From Coemansia sp. RSA 487 (Eukaryota > Kickxellomycota > Kickxellomycetes > Kickxellales > Kickxellaceae), in the NCBI GenBank assembly GCA_027577595.1, contig JANBRJ010000026.1, positions 62,001 through 126,000 of the forward strand: a stretch of DNA of 64,000 nucleotides, given 5' to 3'. Positions 9,270 to 20,700 of this stretch are shown here, in pieces. A model generated the notes under the pieces. That model searched no databases, was not told the DNA's origin, and was given only the letters and a program-made list of their open reading frames with translations. The translations under genes were made by a program, and so were the position numbers. Numbering within the stretch: position 1 is the stretch's first letter; each line of letters starts with the position of its first letter.

Positions 9270-10604
9270 ATGAGCAACGCTACAGAGCAAAAAGAGCTGA
9301 TTCAGCAGTGGTTGGCCGTGAATCCAGGCACAGAACAACAGGCGCAATTCTTCCTGGAGGCAAACAACTGGGACCTCAATGCTGCGCTGAGTAACTTTTA
9401 TGAGGAGCCTCCTCTCTCTGAAGGCCTGCCTCCTGCACACCACCAGGGCGACCCTGCGCTCCCGCCTGACCCAAATTTGATTCCAACAGGCTCCGACATA
9501 CATCCACCGACCGCCGCGCCGGTGGTTTCTGCCGGCTCGTATGATACGGAGTCGTCTGTACAGCAGGCGGCGTCAACATCGTCTGCGTCGGTGCCACGTC
9601 GTCGACATGGATCTGGAGCGCGTATCGCTACACTCTCCTCGCTAAGCGGCCATGATAGCGAGGATACCGGGAAGCCCGAGGAGTGGTATGCCGGGGGCGA
9701 GCACAGCGGTATGGCTGTAATGCCCCGGGGTCAGGATAGTGACGAGCATGGAAACGATGGTGCTCGTCGCGGTTCGCTAGTCGATCGCATTCTGCACCGT
9801 GCATCGGAAACTGGCGCACCTGGTCCTGGCGGGTTTGGCGAGCCAGCCGAAGCTGCTGCGGCAAAGCCCAAGAAGCGCTTTGCTGGCCGCGGACATCGAC
9901 TAGATAGTAGCAGCGATGACAAACAAGGGGCAAGCTCGGATGACGATTATACGCCTTCGTCGGATGGGGATGAAGGTGGCCAGGAGGCGGACTTTGGTGG
10001 CGGCGAAGGTGTTGCTATCAGAGAGCTGACTTTCTGGCGCAACGGATTTAGCATTGGCGGTGGTCCACTTCATAATATAGAGGACCCAGTCAACAGACAG
10101 AACCTTGAGGCAATACTTCAGGGAAGGGCGCCGCTCGATGTCCTCAATGTGCACCCTGGACAACAGGTTGAGATGAGGGTGACGGATCGGCGCAGTGAGG
10201 ACTACATTCTGCCGCCAGCACCGCCAGTAAAGCCGTTTTCGGGCACCGGTCATCGCCTCGGCGATCTTGCCCCATCGGTCACCACAGGTGCATCCACCAG
10301 CAGTGTACAGCAGGCAGCAGGAGGTGCTACTGCGCCAAGTGAGAACCCCATCACTTTGGATCCCAGTCAGCCCACGGTTCGGGTGCAAATCCGCTTAGTG
10401 GATGGCTCGCGTCTTATTGCAAATGTCAATCCTTCTCATACCATCGGAGATTTGCGCAGATTTGTAACTGCACAGAGACCCGATGCATCACAGCGGCCAT
10501 TCGCCTTTAACACAGTCATGCCTCCTGCGGTGCTGTCTGATGATTCGGTTACGGTCGCTGACGCTGACATTGTCAATGCGGTGATTGTCCAGCACCCACT
10601 ATGA
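9270..10604 (+). CDS. SHP1: p47/Shp1-type Cdc48 cofactor (UBA-SEP-UBX)
   Basis: A complete 444-residue protein in one exon. Residues 4-48 form a UBA-like helix bundle (ELIQQWLAVNPGTEQQAQFF). The middle is acidic and disordered. The SEP domain is at about 250-312 (TFWRNGFSIGGGPLHNIEDP and the HPGQQVEMRVTDRR end). A Cdc48-binding SHP box, FSGTGHRLGD, sits near residue 324, with a similar FAGRGHRLD near 204. The UBX domain fills residues 370-444 (VRVQIRLVDGSRLIANVN). In the family this protein recruits the AAA ATPase Cdc48/p97 to ubiquitylated substrates in ER-associated degradation, membrane fusion and phosphatase regulation, in cytosol and nucleus. Domain order and length match yeast Shp1 (423 aa) and human p47 (370 aa). 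Confidence 0.95.
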   Translation: MSNATEQKELIQQWLAVNPGTEQQAQFFLEANNWDLNAALSNFYEEPPLSEGLPPAHHQGDPALPPDPNLIPTGSDIHPPTAAPVVSAGSYDTESSVQQAASTSSASVPRRRHGSGARIATLSSLSGHDSEDTGKPEEWYAGGEHSGMAVMPRGQDSDEHGNDGARRGSLVDRILHRASETGAPGPGGFGEPAEAAAAKPKKRFAGRGHRLDSSSDDKQGASSDDDYTPSSDGDEGGQEADFGGGEGVAIRELTFWRNGFSIGGGPLHNIEDPVNRQNLEAILQGRAPLDVLNVHPGQQVEMRVTDRRSEDYILPPAPPVKPFSGTGHRLGDLAPSVTTGASTSSVQQAAGGATAPSENPITLDPSQPTVRVQIRLVDGSRLIANVNPSHTIGDLRRFVTAQRPDASQRPFAFNTVMPPAVLSDDSVTVADADIVNAVIVQHPL

Positions 10605-11408
10605 TTAATAATCTAGGAAGTTTCTTATCGCTATTGTAATTAAAAGTTGATGGGGATATACAATCTTCAGACGGTTATTTTATTTGTGGCACATTTTTAT
10701 CACATCCGCCATTCGATAAGGCTTTATATTTTCAAGATCTGGTCTGTGCATATTTGCAATTCCGCCTGTAAATGACAGCAGATATTAAGGTGTGGTACCC
10801 TCGGACAGGGGCTATCGGGAGTTCGGGGAATGCAATAGGCTCATTCCAGCGATATTAATATCCAGGGAAATTTGCCGCACTGCTTTTTATGGACAGATGC
10901 TCAAATCCCGCTCTCCCTGTTTTTATCCTCTCTGTCAAGGAAAATTGCAATGGGCAAAGTCATATGTGTTCAGCTTAAACTTGCAATTCCCCTTTTTGGA
11001 TTTGCAAAAAAATATAAAAAATTTATATTTCAAAAACTCGGCTGAAAAATCGCCGCTGCCAAGTGGGGTGGGTTTGTTTGCAGTTTTGGAAAGAGATCGA
11101 GGAATCGGGCTCGTTCTGATATAAACGCACAACCCCCCCAGGATCCTGGTGAAGAAGAGACCGCCACATTCTCCTTCCCAATTTGAAAATTCTTTTACCT
11201 TGTACCTATTTTCTAAATCTCAGGGTTCAGTTGCACAACACAATTGCACGCTTGCCTGTTTGACTGTTTGCTCCTGAAGAGGCCTGGTAGTAGTATTGCA
11301 GCTAAATTTGCTACTATCCAAATAGGGTTTTCTTTCTAGCCTGCAGAAGCACTGCTCCATCGCATTGTAGCGTTATATTTTCATCCATAGCATAAATAAA
11401 TCTGCAAA
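10605..11408. promoter_or_regulatory. Intergenic region holding the acetate-transporter-like promoter
   Basis: 800 bp with no supported gene. Matches to the fungal CreA/Mig1 carbon-repression motif (SYGGRG) occur at 11063-11068 (GTGGGG) and, on the other strand, at about 11136-11141. Such sites would suit an acetate transporter, which is usually glucose-repressed, but short motifs like these also occur by chance. Confidence 0.3.
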
Positions 11409-12353
11409 ATGTATTCTATGGTGCCCCAAGGCCACAGCTGGCGCCCGTTCAGCAATCCAGCACCGCTTGGAAACTCTGGGTTTGCGGTGGCAACATTCGT
11501 GTCTTCTCTCCACACAGGCGCAATTGGAATTGCCTCTGGTGCTCCGCCCAACATTGTTGTTGGCTTGGCACTCTTCTACGGTGGTATTGCTCAAGTCATA
11601 GCTGGTGCATGGTCGTTTGCATCGAACAGCGCGTTCGGTGCTATAGTGTTTACTTCATATGGCTGCTACTGGATGTCATATGCTGCAATATTGATCCCTG
11701 GCTTTGGAATTTCGGATGCTCTGAGCACGGTTGGTGACACAGTCCGTGCACAGTCTCTTGGTATATTCTATCTGGTATGGTCCATTCAAACGTTTATTTT
11801 CTTGTTGGGCTCCTCACGGAGTAACTGGGGCACATTTATTCTCCTGCTTTTTCTTTTCATCGAAAACATCCTCACATGTATAGGCTACTGGTCACAGAAT
11901 GTCAGTGTTATCCATGCCAGCGGTTATATGGGCATGTTTACATCATTCGTCGCATGGTACAATGTTGCTGCCGACATGCTCACCAAGGTAACATTTTATT
12001 GCGACCTTCCAAATCCGGAAATTGGTGTGCGCGCAATGGGACTTGAGGCGCTGAAGCCTGCGATGCACACGCCACTCTTCCACGACGTATTCCAGCCACA
12101 TATAACCAGCAAACTCGATGGGCGAACGCCTGGAAACCACTTTGACTTTGTGTCCCCCATTCCACATCCCGCTCATAACAACGATAGCAACACCGTCACA
12201 TTTGCACCCAACACAAACAACGCACCCAGTAGCAACATCAACAATTACGACAGAGAAATTGTCACTGCAACCCAAGAAGCCAGCATCCTTGGAGGATGCG
12301 CAAGGAGCCAAAGCATCAGTCACCATGACGTTACAACATTCAACAATGTATGA
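11409..12353 (+). CDS. GPR1/FUN34/YaaH (ATO) family acetate transporter-like protein
   Basis: A complete 314-residue polytopic membrane protein. Near residue 16 it has the family signature NPAPLGNSGFA (family motif NPAPLGL), followed by about six hydrophobic segments between residues 28 and 205 (for example PPNIVVGLALFYGGIAQVIA and FIFLLGSSRSNWGTFILLLF). Yeast Ady2/Ato2 and SatP-type relatives move acetate with protons across the plasma membrane. The C-terminal 100 residues are hydrophilic, Asn/Thr-rich and cytosolic by prediction, longer than in bacterial SatP. The third residue of the canonical tail of the signature is S rather than L, so exact substrate is uncertain; acetate or ammonium-linked export are both reported for the family. 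Confidence 0.88.
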   Translation: MYSMVPQGHSWRPFSNPAPLGNSGFAVATFVSSLHTGAIGIASGAPPNIVVGLALFYGGIAQVIAGAWSFASNSAFGAIVFTSYGCYWMSYAAILIPGFGISDALSTVGDTVRAQSLGIFYLVWSIQTFIFLLGSSRSNWGTFILLLFLFIENILTCIGYWSQNVSVIHASGYMGMFTSFVAWYNVAADMLTKVTFYCDLPNPEIGVRAMGLEALKPAMHTPLFHDVFQPHITSKLDGRTPGNHFDFVSPIPHPAHNNDSNTVTFAPNTNNAPSSNINNYDREIVTATQEASILGGCARSQSISHHDVTTFNNV

Positions 12354-12569
12354 GAAAGCCCATAGGAGTGTGTGCACTTTGCATGTATTGTTAGTCGAGT
12401 TTTTTTTGATGAACAACATATGTATGGCTCCAGCACATATATTGGAAATATCAAAATATCAAAATCATATTAAAAATGGTGGCGAGTAGAAGTTCCGGAA
12501 AGTAAATGACCGAGCAAAGTGGGTAAAAAAGAAAGCTCGGGCAAACGCAATCTTGTGCATGTGCGCCCC

Positions 12570-14324
12570 TTACATGACGAATATGGTGTTCATGTCCATC
12601 AAACGGCCCGTGCTGAGCTGAGGAACTTGGGTATACTTCGCAGAAAGACGCTTTCTAATGTCCTGTAGAAGTTGGACATAGGTCTGATGTGGGTTGTTGT
12701 TCATGCTTGAAATCAGGGCATACGACATAGCCCCAGTGAATGCAAGATCCTCGGACTTTGTATCAGCAGATGTTTGGTCATCCTTGCATCCAGAGAACAT
12801 GACGACATCTCCGAGCGTGCTCTTTGTTCTGCGTGCGGTGTCCAGCTTCGAGTCACCAGTAAGCGCCATATCGACAGACTTTGCAAAGCCCTTTAGAGCG
12901 CCCGCAATGTTACCCTGCATATACAGGTTTCCTGCTGCCATAAGTCCCTTTCCGGCATAGGTAATAGCCTTTTCGTTCTTCAGCTTGCCCATATGGTTGT
13001 ACATGAACGGAAGGTCTAGAGCGGTGGCCGAGTGACAGCAGTCAAAGATGGCCGTGAGGCGTGCGCCGCGTGGAAGAGGGCGGACCATAATGGCGTTCAT
13101 GTCGTCGTCCACAATCTGTCCCTTTGACTCAAAGTCGACCGGGCAGATGGTCTCATCTCTGCCATCAATCTCCTCGCTATTGTTGCTCTCTATAGTTGTG
13201 CCGTGGCCAGAGTAGTGGAAGAAGAACGAGTCGTTCATCCGGGCGTCGCTGACCAGCCACTTCATCGCCTTGATGATGTTGTCGTGGGTTGGCATACGGC
13301 GCTTGTTTTCACGCTGGTCGTCCGTGAGAATGACCATATCATCTTCCTTGAACCCAAAGTGCTCCACGATAAACTTTTTCATGTTGTGCACGTCATTGAT
13401 GCATCCTTTGAGCATGTGCTTGGATCCAAAGTAGTTGATTCCAATAAGGAGTGCGCGCTTGCGACCTTGGCAGTTGGAGAGAGTAACCTTGCTAGCCTCT
13501 TGCTGCAGCTCTTGTGGGATGTTGTACGTGGGTATGGTTCCATGTGTGGGCTTGAAATAGCCTCCACCGCCATTGTTCTGCTGCGGTGGCGGTGGCTGCG
13601 CCGGCGTGTTCGACTGATGCCACGATGGGAAGTTGCTGTTACTAAAGTCAATGTCTTCCAACCTATGGCGCACGACAGGCATGTTCATCGGAGGTGCCTG
13701 ACCGTACTCGCCGCTAGGCGGGCCATATCCCTCACCAGGCATGCCGTACCCTCCAGAAGGCCCGTATGAAGAAGAAGGAGGAGGAGGAGGAGGAGGGGGT
13801 GGACCACCTGAATACCCCTCTCCTGGAAAGCGGGGGCCGTCGAATCTCGAGCCAGGGCCAAAGTTGTCAGGAGGGCCGCCGTAACCTTCTCCTGGGAAGC
13901 GTGCAGGTGGTGGTGGTGGTCCACGGTTCTGCTGGTGGCGAGATAGGTGCTGCGCTGGCGGCGGCGGCGGCGGCGGAGGAGGGCCGCTCATACCGTAGCC
14001 GTAGCCGTCGTTTTGCGCGTATCCCTGACCAGGGAACCGTTGCGGTGGTGGAGGCTGCTGATATCCTTGGTTGTATCCGCCACCACCGTTGTAGTTGTTA
14101 TCACCTTCGTTGTAGTTGTTGTATCCGCCGCCACCATTGTTGTAGTTGTTGTATCCGCCGCCGTTTCCGCCATAGCTGCGGCTTATTTCGTAGTCGTCTT
14201 GCGGCGGCGGTGGTTGGTAGTTATTTCCGCCAGGCATATCCATGGGCATTCCTGGCCGCTGAGGTGGAGGTCTGCCATCATACTGGCGCTGCTGTTGTTG
14301 GTGGAATTGGTCGCCGGGAAACAT
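12570..14324 (-). CDS. MCA1: Metacaspase with a long Pro/Gly/Asn/Gln prodomain
   Basis: About 584 residues from the first in-frame ATG (14324). The caspase-like p20 core begins near residue 290 (GRKRALLIGINYFGSKHML). The catalytic His is in FFHYSGHGTT near residue 371 and the catalytic Cys in IFDCCHSATALDLPF near residue 430. The p10 part ends with YVQLLQDIRKRLSAKY. Metacaspases cleave after Arg or Lys, need calcium, and act in protein quality control and stress-induced death in the cytosol. The first 270 residues are prion-like: Asn/Tyr/Gly repeats, proline runs and several copies of a PGEGY/PGQGY motif. The frame stays open 5' of this ATG to a possible acceptor (TTTCAG at about 14366), so a short upstream exon cannot be excluded. 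Divergent from SSL2. Confidence 0.93.
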   Translation of the reverse strand: MFPGDQFHQQQQRQYDGRPPPQRPGMPMDMPGGNNYQPPPPQDDYEISRSYGGNGGGYNNYNNGGGGYNNYNEGDNNYNGGGGYNQGYQQPPPPQRFPGQGYAQNDGYGYGMSGPPPPPPPPPAQHLSRHQQNRGPPPPPARFPGEGYGGPPDNFGPGSRFDGPRFPGEGYSGGPPPPPPPPPSSSYGPSGGYGMPGEGYGPPSGEYGQAPPMNMPVVRHRLEDIDFSNSNFPSWHQSNTPAQPPPPQQNNGGGGYFKPTHGTIPTYNIPQELQQEASKVTLSNCQGRKRALLIGINYFGSKHMLKGCINDVHNMKKFIVEHFGFKEDDMVILTDDQRENKRRMPTHDNIIKAMKWLVSDARMNDSFFFHYSGHGTTIESNNSEEIDGRDETICPVDFESKGQIVDDDMNAIMVRPLPRGARLTAIFDCCHSATALDLPFMYNHMGKLKNEKAITYAGKGLMAAGNLYMQGNIAGALKGFAKSVDMALTGDSKLDTARRTKSTLGDVVMFSGCKDDQTSADTKSEDLAFTGAMSYALISSMNNNPHQTYVQLLQDIRKRLSAKYTQVPQLSTGRLMDMNTIFVM

Positions 14325-15009
14325 TTGAGGATCAAAGGGCAAATGATGGAGAGGCCTGAAATAAAATAAAAAGGATTGATGTTAAAGAGAGAAAGAGCCG
14401 CTGGCACATGCCACAAACAGCTCCTGTTTTCCTAGCAGAGCCGGCGTGACCGCCAGCCAACCACACCTCACCAAGCGCTTGGCTTATCCCCAACAATCTG
14501 GCATTAGGGCTCGGAAATCACAGCACTTGAGCTGCGTGACAATGTCCCATAAAATCCGCCACGCGTTCTGGCTGCACCAGAGATACAAAACTGGAGAAGG
14601 TTGCAGGCTCTTGAAAAATAGTGCTGAGCTCTTTGTGCGGCTCGTACAAATCACCGTGTTTCTGATGGTCCTGTACATTTATTTTTTGATGGCCAGATCA
14701 GAGTCAATTTTGTACGTAGACAGAGGCAGTACTCTGAAGCTCATCTAAATGCCTTGTACTGTGCAGTCAAGGATGTGCTGGCTTTTTTGCTAGCACTCCT
14801 AGTTGCTGTGTCAGTGGGCTGGTAGGGCAAACACAACCAACCACAAATCCCCAAAAGCAAAAGGTCACATTTTTTCCATGCGGAAAAAGATGTTTTTCTT
14901 TCCACTCGTTGCTTTTTCCATATTGCATTTTTCCTTCTTAACAAGTAAGGAAATTCGGGCAATTGTTTGTTTTCCACTGACTCTTTCACTTTAAAAAGCA
15001 AAGCGAGAA
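14325..15009. other. Shared divergent promoter region (metacaspase / SSL2)
   Basis: About 685 bp between divergent start codons. I see no supported gene or RNA. A pyrimidine-rich tract and TTTCAG just upstream of the metacaspase ATG could be a 5' UTR intron end. Confidence 0.4.
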
Positions 15010-17673
15010 ATGTCCAGACATACTCCTGATGAGCATGAGAGTGTAATGGACACGGAAAGGGAGCGCCGCAGCGTGTCTTTTGCCGACGACGCCACCATGC
15101 CCAAACGCAAGACGGCAAAGCTGTCTGACAGTGAAGGGTACGCTGTCCCAGAAACCCCGTATGACATTGCAGGTAATCAACAAGAATACGAGAATAACGG
15201 CAACTATGACGAAAACGAAGCAGGCTCTGGTGATGAAGACTACAGCTCTGACGAGTACGATGCAGAGGAGCAGGCAAAAAGAGACGTTGAGAGTGGACTT
15301 TTGCCAAAGGCAGCGACTGCATACTTAAGCCAGGAAGCTGATGATGCTGAAGACGAGTACAGCATGCTGGCCATGCCGCAGCGTGACGCGGCATCAGGAA
15401 TGTTCAGGGGCGACTATAGCTTTTTGAAGCTCAAATCGGACCACGAGTCCCGGCCACTTTGGATCTGCCCCACCAGTCGCCATATTATCCTCGAGGCGTT
15501 TTCACCCATTGCTGACCAAGCAATTGACTTCCTTATCGCCATCAGCGAGCCAGTGTCGCGGCCAACGTATATACACGAGTACAAGCTCACTCCGTTTTCA
15601 CTTTATGCCGCTGTGTCGGTTGGGCTGGACACAAAGGATATAATCAAGGTCCTTGACCGCCTGTCCAAGGTGCCCATCCCTACGACGCTGGTCGAGGAGA
15701 TTGGCCAGTGGACACGCTCTTATGGCAAGGTCAAGCTTGTGCTCAAGCATAATCAGTACTATGTCGAGTCCAACCACCCGGATATACTGCAACATCTGCT
15801 TCGTGACGAGGTGATTATGCAGGCGCGCACATTCCCTTCGAAGGACGTCGAGGGCGCAACAGTATCAAAGGACGGCATTATTACGCAAAAATATTCGCAG
15901 ATGGGCGACCTCAGTGTTGGCGGCCTGGCCAAACCGCAGCAGCAGTCCGAAGCCACCGCAAAGGAGGCTACTGGCTTCAACAATGAAAACAACACCGACA
16001 ATGCCGCCGCCAAGACCGATGAATACGATCCTCTGGCTGTTCTCGACAAAGATGACGACGAGGACGACGAGGACGAAGGAATAGTCCACTCGTTTGAGAT
16101 CGAAAAGACAAGCGTTGAAACAGTCAAGCGGCGGTGCAAAGTGATCGAATATCCGACGCTTGAGGAATATGATTTTCGAAACGACTTTGTTAATCCGAAT
16201 CTTGAAATTGATCTTAAACCAGCAACCACGATCCGCCCATACCAGGAAAAAAGCCTGAGCAAGATGTTTGGAAACGGCAGAGCCCGTTCTGGAATCATTG
16301 TGCTTCCATGTGGTGCTGGAAAGACGCTTGTTGGAATCACTGCCGCATGCACCATCAAAAAGAGCATACTTTGCCTGTGTACGTCGGCAGTCTCTGTGCT
16401 GCAATGGAAACAGCAGTTCCTGCAGTGGTCGACGATAAAGGAAGAGCAGATTGCTGTGTTCACTTCGGAACGGAAGGAGCGTTTCCAAGGCGAGGCTGGA
16501 CTTGTTATTTCCACGTTTCCCATGGTAGCTGACACTCGCAACAGATCGCACGATGCCCAGAATATGATGGACTTTTTGCACAGCCGCGAGTGGGGCCTGA
16601 TGCTGCTTGACGAGGTACATGTTGCCCCTGCATCCATGTTCCGCCGTGTTGTGACTCAGATTGCTGCGCACACCAAGCTTGGGCTGACCGCAACACTAGT
16701 GCGTGAGGATGAAAAGATCGAGGACCTTAATTTCCTTATTGGCCCAAAGCTGTACGAGGCCAACTGGATGGATCTTGCAAACAAGGGCCACATTGCCACT
16801 GTGCAATGCGCAGAGGTTTGGTGCGAGATGACATCAGAGTTCTACAAGGCATATTTGGAAGAGCAGTCACGGAAACGCGTTTTGATCTATGTAATGAATC
16901 CAAACAAGTTCCGCACTTGTCAGTATCTGATTCGCTACCATGCCAACCGCGGAGACAAGATCATTGTGTTTGTTGACAACGTCTTTGCGCTTATCGAATA
17001 CGCCAGAACGCTCAAGATGCCCTATATTTATGGCGGCACGCCACAGCAGGAACGTATACGCATTCTGAACAACTTCCAGTACAATTCCAAAGTGAATACT
17101 ATCTTCCTCTCTAAAGTCGGAGACACGTCGCTTGATCTTCCCGAAGCTACGTGTCTTATCCAAGTCTCGTCGCACTATGGCTCTCGCCGCCAAGAGGCAC
17201 AGCGGCTAGGTCGCATCCTTCGTGCGAAGCGTCGCAACGACGAGGGGTTTAATGCATTCTTTTATTCTCTAGTCAGCAAGGACACGCAGGAAATGTTTTA
17301 CTCTGCCAAGCGCCAGCAGTTCCTGGTTGACCAAGGGTACTCATTCAAGGTAATTACACAGCTTGAGGGCATGGACGAGTGTCCAGACCTTGTGTATAGC
17401 GATGTTGAGAGTCAAAAGCGCCTGCTCCATGCTGTAAGGATGGCATCTGAGGCCGATGCGGATCTAGAAAAGGAGGATGGTTTTGGCGACGGCCGTGCAG
17501 GCGGCTCCAAAAAGGCGGCTAAGGGCGTAAAGCGCGCTGCCGGATCGCTCAAGAGCCTTTCTGGTGCCGATAACATGGCGTATATGGAGTCCAATGGTCG
17601 CAAGCCAGCAAACAGCGAGCCAGCGGAAAAACACCGTCTGTTCAAGCGCCAGTTCCAGACCAAGAAAAAGTAG
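15010..17673 (+). CDS. SSL2: TFIIH helicase XPB/Ssl2 (Rad25)
   Basis: A complete 887-residue single-exon protein. This 3'-5' DNA helicase/translocase of TFIIH opens promoters for RNA polymerase II and unwinds damaged DNA in nucleotide excision repair. An acidic N-terminal region is followed by the XPB N-terminal domain ([17 protein letters not shown], near 155). Helicase motif I is [11 protein letters not shown] near 431, motif II is LLDEVHVAP near 532, motif III is [10 protein letters not shown] near 556 (containing the RED motif typical of XPB), and motif VI is [11 protein letters not shown] near 730. The basic, Lys-rich C-terminus ends RQFQTKKK. The length matches yeast Ssl2 (843 aa). The gene is convergent with VPS35, with only 70 bp between stop codons. 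Confidence 0.97.
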   Translation: MSRHTPDEHESVMDTERERRSVSFADDATMPKRKTAKLSDSEGYAVPETPYDIAGNQQEYENNGNYDENEAGSGDEDYSSDEYDAEEQAKRDVESGLLPKAATAYLSQEADDAEDEYSMLAMPQRDAASGMFRGDYSFLKLKSDHESRPLWICPTSRHIILEAFSPIADQAIDFLIAISEPVSRPTYIHEYKLTPFSLYAAVSVGLDTKDIIKVLDRLSKVPIPTTLVEEIGQWTRSYGKVKLVLKHNQYYVESNHPDILQHLLRDEVIMQARTFPSKDVEGATVSKDGIITQKYSQMGDLSVGGLAKPQQQSEATAKEATGFNNENNTDNAAAKTDEYDPLAVLDKDDDEDDEDEGIVHSFEIEKTSVETVKRRCKVIEYPTLEEYDFRNDFVNPNLEIDLKPATTIRPYQEKSLSKMFGNGRARSGIIVLPCGAGKTLVGITAACTIKKSILCLCTSAVSVLQWKQQFLQWSTIKEEQIAVFTSERKERFQGEAGLVISTFPMVADTRNRSHDAQNMMDFLHSREWGLMLLDEVHVAPASMFRRVVTQIAAHTKLGLTATLVREDEKIEDLNFLIGPKLYEANWMDLANKGHIATVQCAEVWCEMTSEFYKAYLEEQSRKRVLIYVMNPNKFRTCQYLIRYHANRGDKIIVFVDNVFALIEYARTLKMPYIYGGTPQQERIRILNNFQYNSKVNTIFLSKVGDTSLDLPEATCLIQVSSHYGSRRQEAQRLGRILRAKRRNDEGFNAFFYSLVSKDTQEMFYSAKRQQFLVDQGYSFKVITQLEGMDECPDLVYSDVESQKRLLHAVRMASEADADLEKEDGFGDGRAGGSKKAAKGVKRAAGSLKSLSGADNMAYMESNGRKPANSEPAEKHRLFKRQFQTKKK

Positions 17674-17743
17674 TGTACTATTATATTTATAAACCTTTTT
17701 TATATAAAAATGAATCCGGGTCATGAGCTGTCAAAAAAAAAAC

Positions 17744-20700
17744 TTAGTAAAAGTAGGTACTTGTGGTACCAGGCTCATCACAGTGGATTGCAGAAAAATC
17801 AGGCAGATTGTACTCTTCAGATGCTGCTAGCTCCTTGCGACTACGAATATAGTCCAGAGTGCGGTGGAAGTATCCAAGCACGTATGTGTTCATGTGGGCT
17901 TCAGGGTCGTAGAGTGCATTGACATCTGCTACGCCAGCATCTGTTGCAGCAGCTGCCCTGGTAGGCTCTGGTGCTGACGTGTCGAATGCCTCAATGTTCG
18001 AAATGGATGTGCGGATAAGATCAATCAGGTCGTTAATGTACTTTGGGGTAACTGCTAGACAGCGGCGCTCGTAGTGCACAGCAGACTGGTTCAAAAGCTC
18101 AACAAACAGCCTGACGGATAGCACCGGGTCGAGACATGAGTCTGCGACTTTCAGAGAGCGCTGCAGATGCGCGAGTACTTTGTCGCCGTTGTTGTGCTGC
18201 TCAATGGCGCGCTTTTCAAGCTCCACACGCTCTGCATGCACTCGCTCCACTTCGGCCTCATCTTGTCCAGGGTCGGTGGGCGGCGGGATAAGCTCAGAAT
18301 CTGGCAGCGTTTTCCACCAAAGCTGTGCGCATGCATATGCCAAGCGCGTCTGGTCGGGACGCTTAAGCAGACGCGAGCCATGCTGCACACATTTCGCGGC
18401 CAGAGTTTCGTAGTTTTCGGCAGAGAAGTTGCGGCTCGCGTGCAGTGCATTAATGACAAGCATGAGCGATTGATACTGCGCCCTGCTTTCGTTGATATGC
18501 TCTTCGTATACTGTAAACGCTTGCACGATAAATTCGTATGCTGCTTCCTCCAGTGCAGACTCGCCACGAAAGGCCGGTGACATGGATGCCGCTTGCGCGG
18601 ACATCAGGAAGAGCTGCAATGCCAGCTCAGCAGCATCCGAGGAGCCCAAAGAACGCTCAACAAGTGTGGATGTCGTCACCTGAATAAAGCGGCAAAGCTG
18701 GCGCACTTTTCTTAGCCAGTCGGCACGCTCATCTTCTGAATCTGGCTTCATAGCTGCGAATGGACCAAGCAAGCGTGCCGCGCCAGAAACAACAGCTGGG
18801 TAGGTATAACGGACCAGATCACCGCCTTGTGAAAAGGCATCGCGCACCACAGTAAGCAGAGAAAGTTGTGTTACAACATCCGGACCGCGTATAAGATGGA
18901 CAAGCCGAGCTAACAGCCCTTGCTCCTCGGCTAGACTTTCTTCGTCAGCTGGCATGGTAGTTTGAATCTGCCCAGCTGCTGCAAGAGTTGGTGTCCCGCC
19001 TGCGCTTGAAGTAGCACCCGAAGCTTCATCTTGCTGGCCAGAAGCTGCCCTGCTTACAAGGGATGAGCACAAGCGCATAACGCCAGCAACCTCATCCTCG
19101 GTTGTCATGATCGTGCTTCGCTGCAATATTGCGGTTAACAATGCAACTCCAACGCTCTTGCGAATACGCTCGGCCTGCGACATTAGCAACGGTCCATAGT
19201 TTGTCAAGTCAAGTACCTTTAAAGGGTTTGCATATGCTCTGAGAGGGCCAAGGAGAAGCGCTAGGATCTGATTTGCTGTGGCTGGGTTGTGAGCTGCTGG
19301 AGATATATCCTGCGTTCTAAACAAACTGCGCACAAACTCCAGAACGCTATCGACGGATTCAGACGGGTGTGGGTTGCACGCTAGCGACAAGCGAAGCATT
19401 GATCCACAAATAGCAATTGCATCATGTAGCAATATATCTGGACGGGACTCAATAAGCTCGCTTACGTGGCTCCAGAAAGAACCAAAAAGCGATGATACAA
19501 CTTCCAGCTCGTTTGGTGACCTTTCAGAGACTGTTGGAGTCCCTTCAGGCTGCTGATCACTATCTTCGCTTGGCGCATTCTGAGCCTCGGCAGCTCCAAG
19601 TGACGCATTAGACATTGCTTGCTCGATGTCTGCTATACCTGTGTCGCTCTCATATTGCGCAATGGCGTCGTTTCCGTCGTCGATGGTGTTGCTGGCAGGA
19701 ATTTCTGCTGGACTGTCTTCGTGCGTCTGATTGTTGTCGTGATCTTTGGAGCCATCGCTATTTGTAGCATCCGCATGGGTGGGCGGATGGTCGGGCTGGG
19801 AATGGTCAGACAGCACAAGCTCCTCTGTATCATCTTTTCGAGGCGATGCTTCTTGGCTCGCGTTGTATGCGTTATCATCCTCAGCGTTGCCGCTGTGGGG
19901 TGCATCTTTGTGCTCAGGACCGCTGCTCGATTCGGCATCCTGATCTCTTTCAAGCTCCTCCCGTCGGCGAGCAGCATAGGATGACACACGGTCCACAAGT
20001 GGAATGACAACAGCTCTGATACTGACCTTTGTGTTTAATCCAGTGATGGCCTCCATGAGCTGTCCAATGGTTGCCAGGTGCCATTCGTCGCTGAATGCCT
20101 GCACAAGGGCCTCCATCAGATACTCCTGCGCAAGGGCATCTCGGCATGAAACAACTTGACTCAACAGCCTAGGCAAAATAGTCTCCTCGTAAGTCGAGCG
20201 CGGAACCCCGTTAAGTGATGCCAGGCGAAGGAGGTTCGATCCAACGAGCGTGCGTAGATCCCTGCGCTCAGCCTCCCGACGCTCTTTATCGCGGCTCATG
20301 CCTTGGTGCTGCAAACGTACCCACAGCTTGTTCATTTCGACAAAGTTTGTGAGTATGAAATGCGTAGAGTCTTGTAGATTTCCTTCCGGCCCGTCACTGT
20401 TTCCAAGAGGAAGGTAATCTTTCGTAACCTGGCCCAGATAATAGCGCAAAAACAGTCCACGCGTCGGGTGCTGAACTCCACGAGTCATTTCCAACATATC
20501 CATCATTATCTCGCGAACAGGCACAACTTCTTCAGTGTCGGAGTTTGCTTCGTTGCTGTCTTGAGCATTGCCTGTATCTTCAGGGGAAGAGCCAGACGAT
20601 GGGACTCCAAGGCTCATATATGCAGAGCCAATTGTAATCATCAAGTAAAGGCGAGGAACAATGCTACCGGCATACTGGACAAGCTCGTACATGTCGGCAA

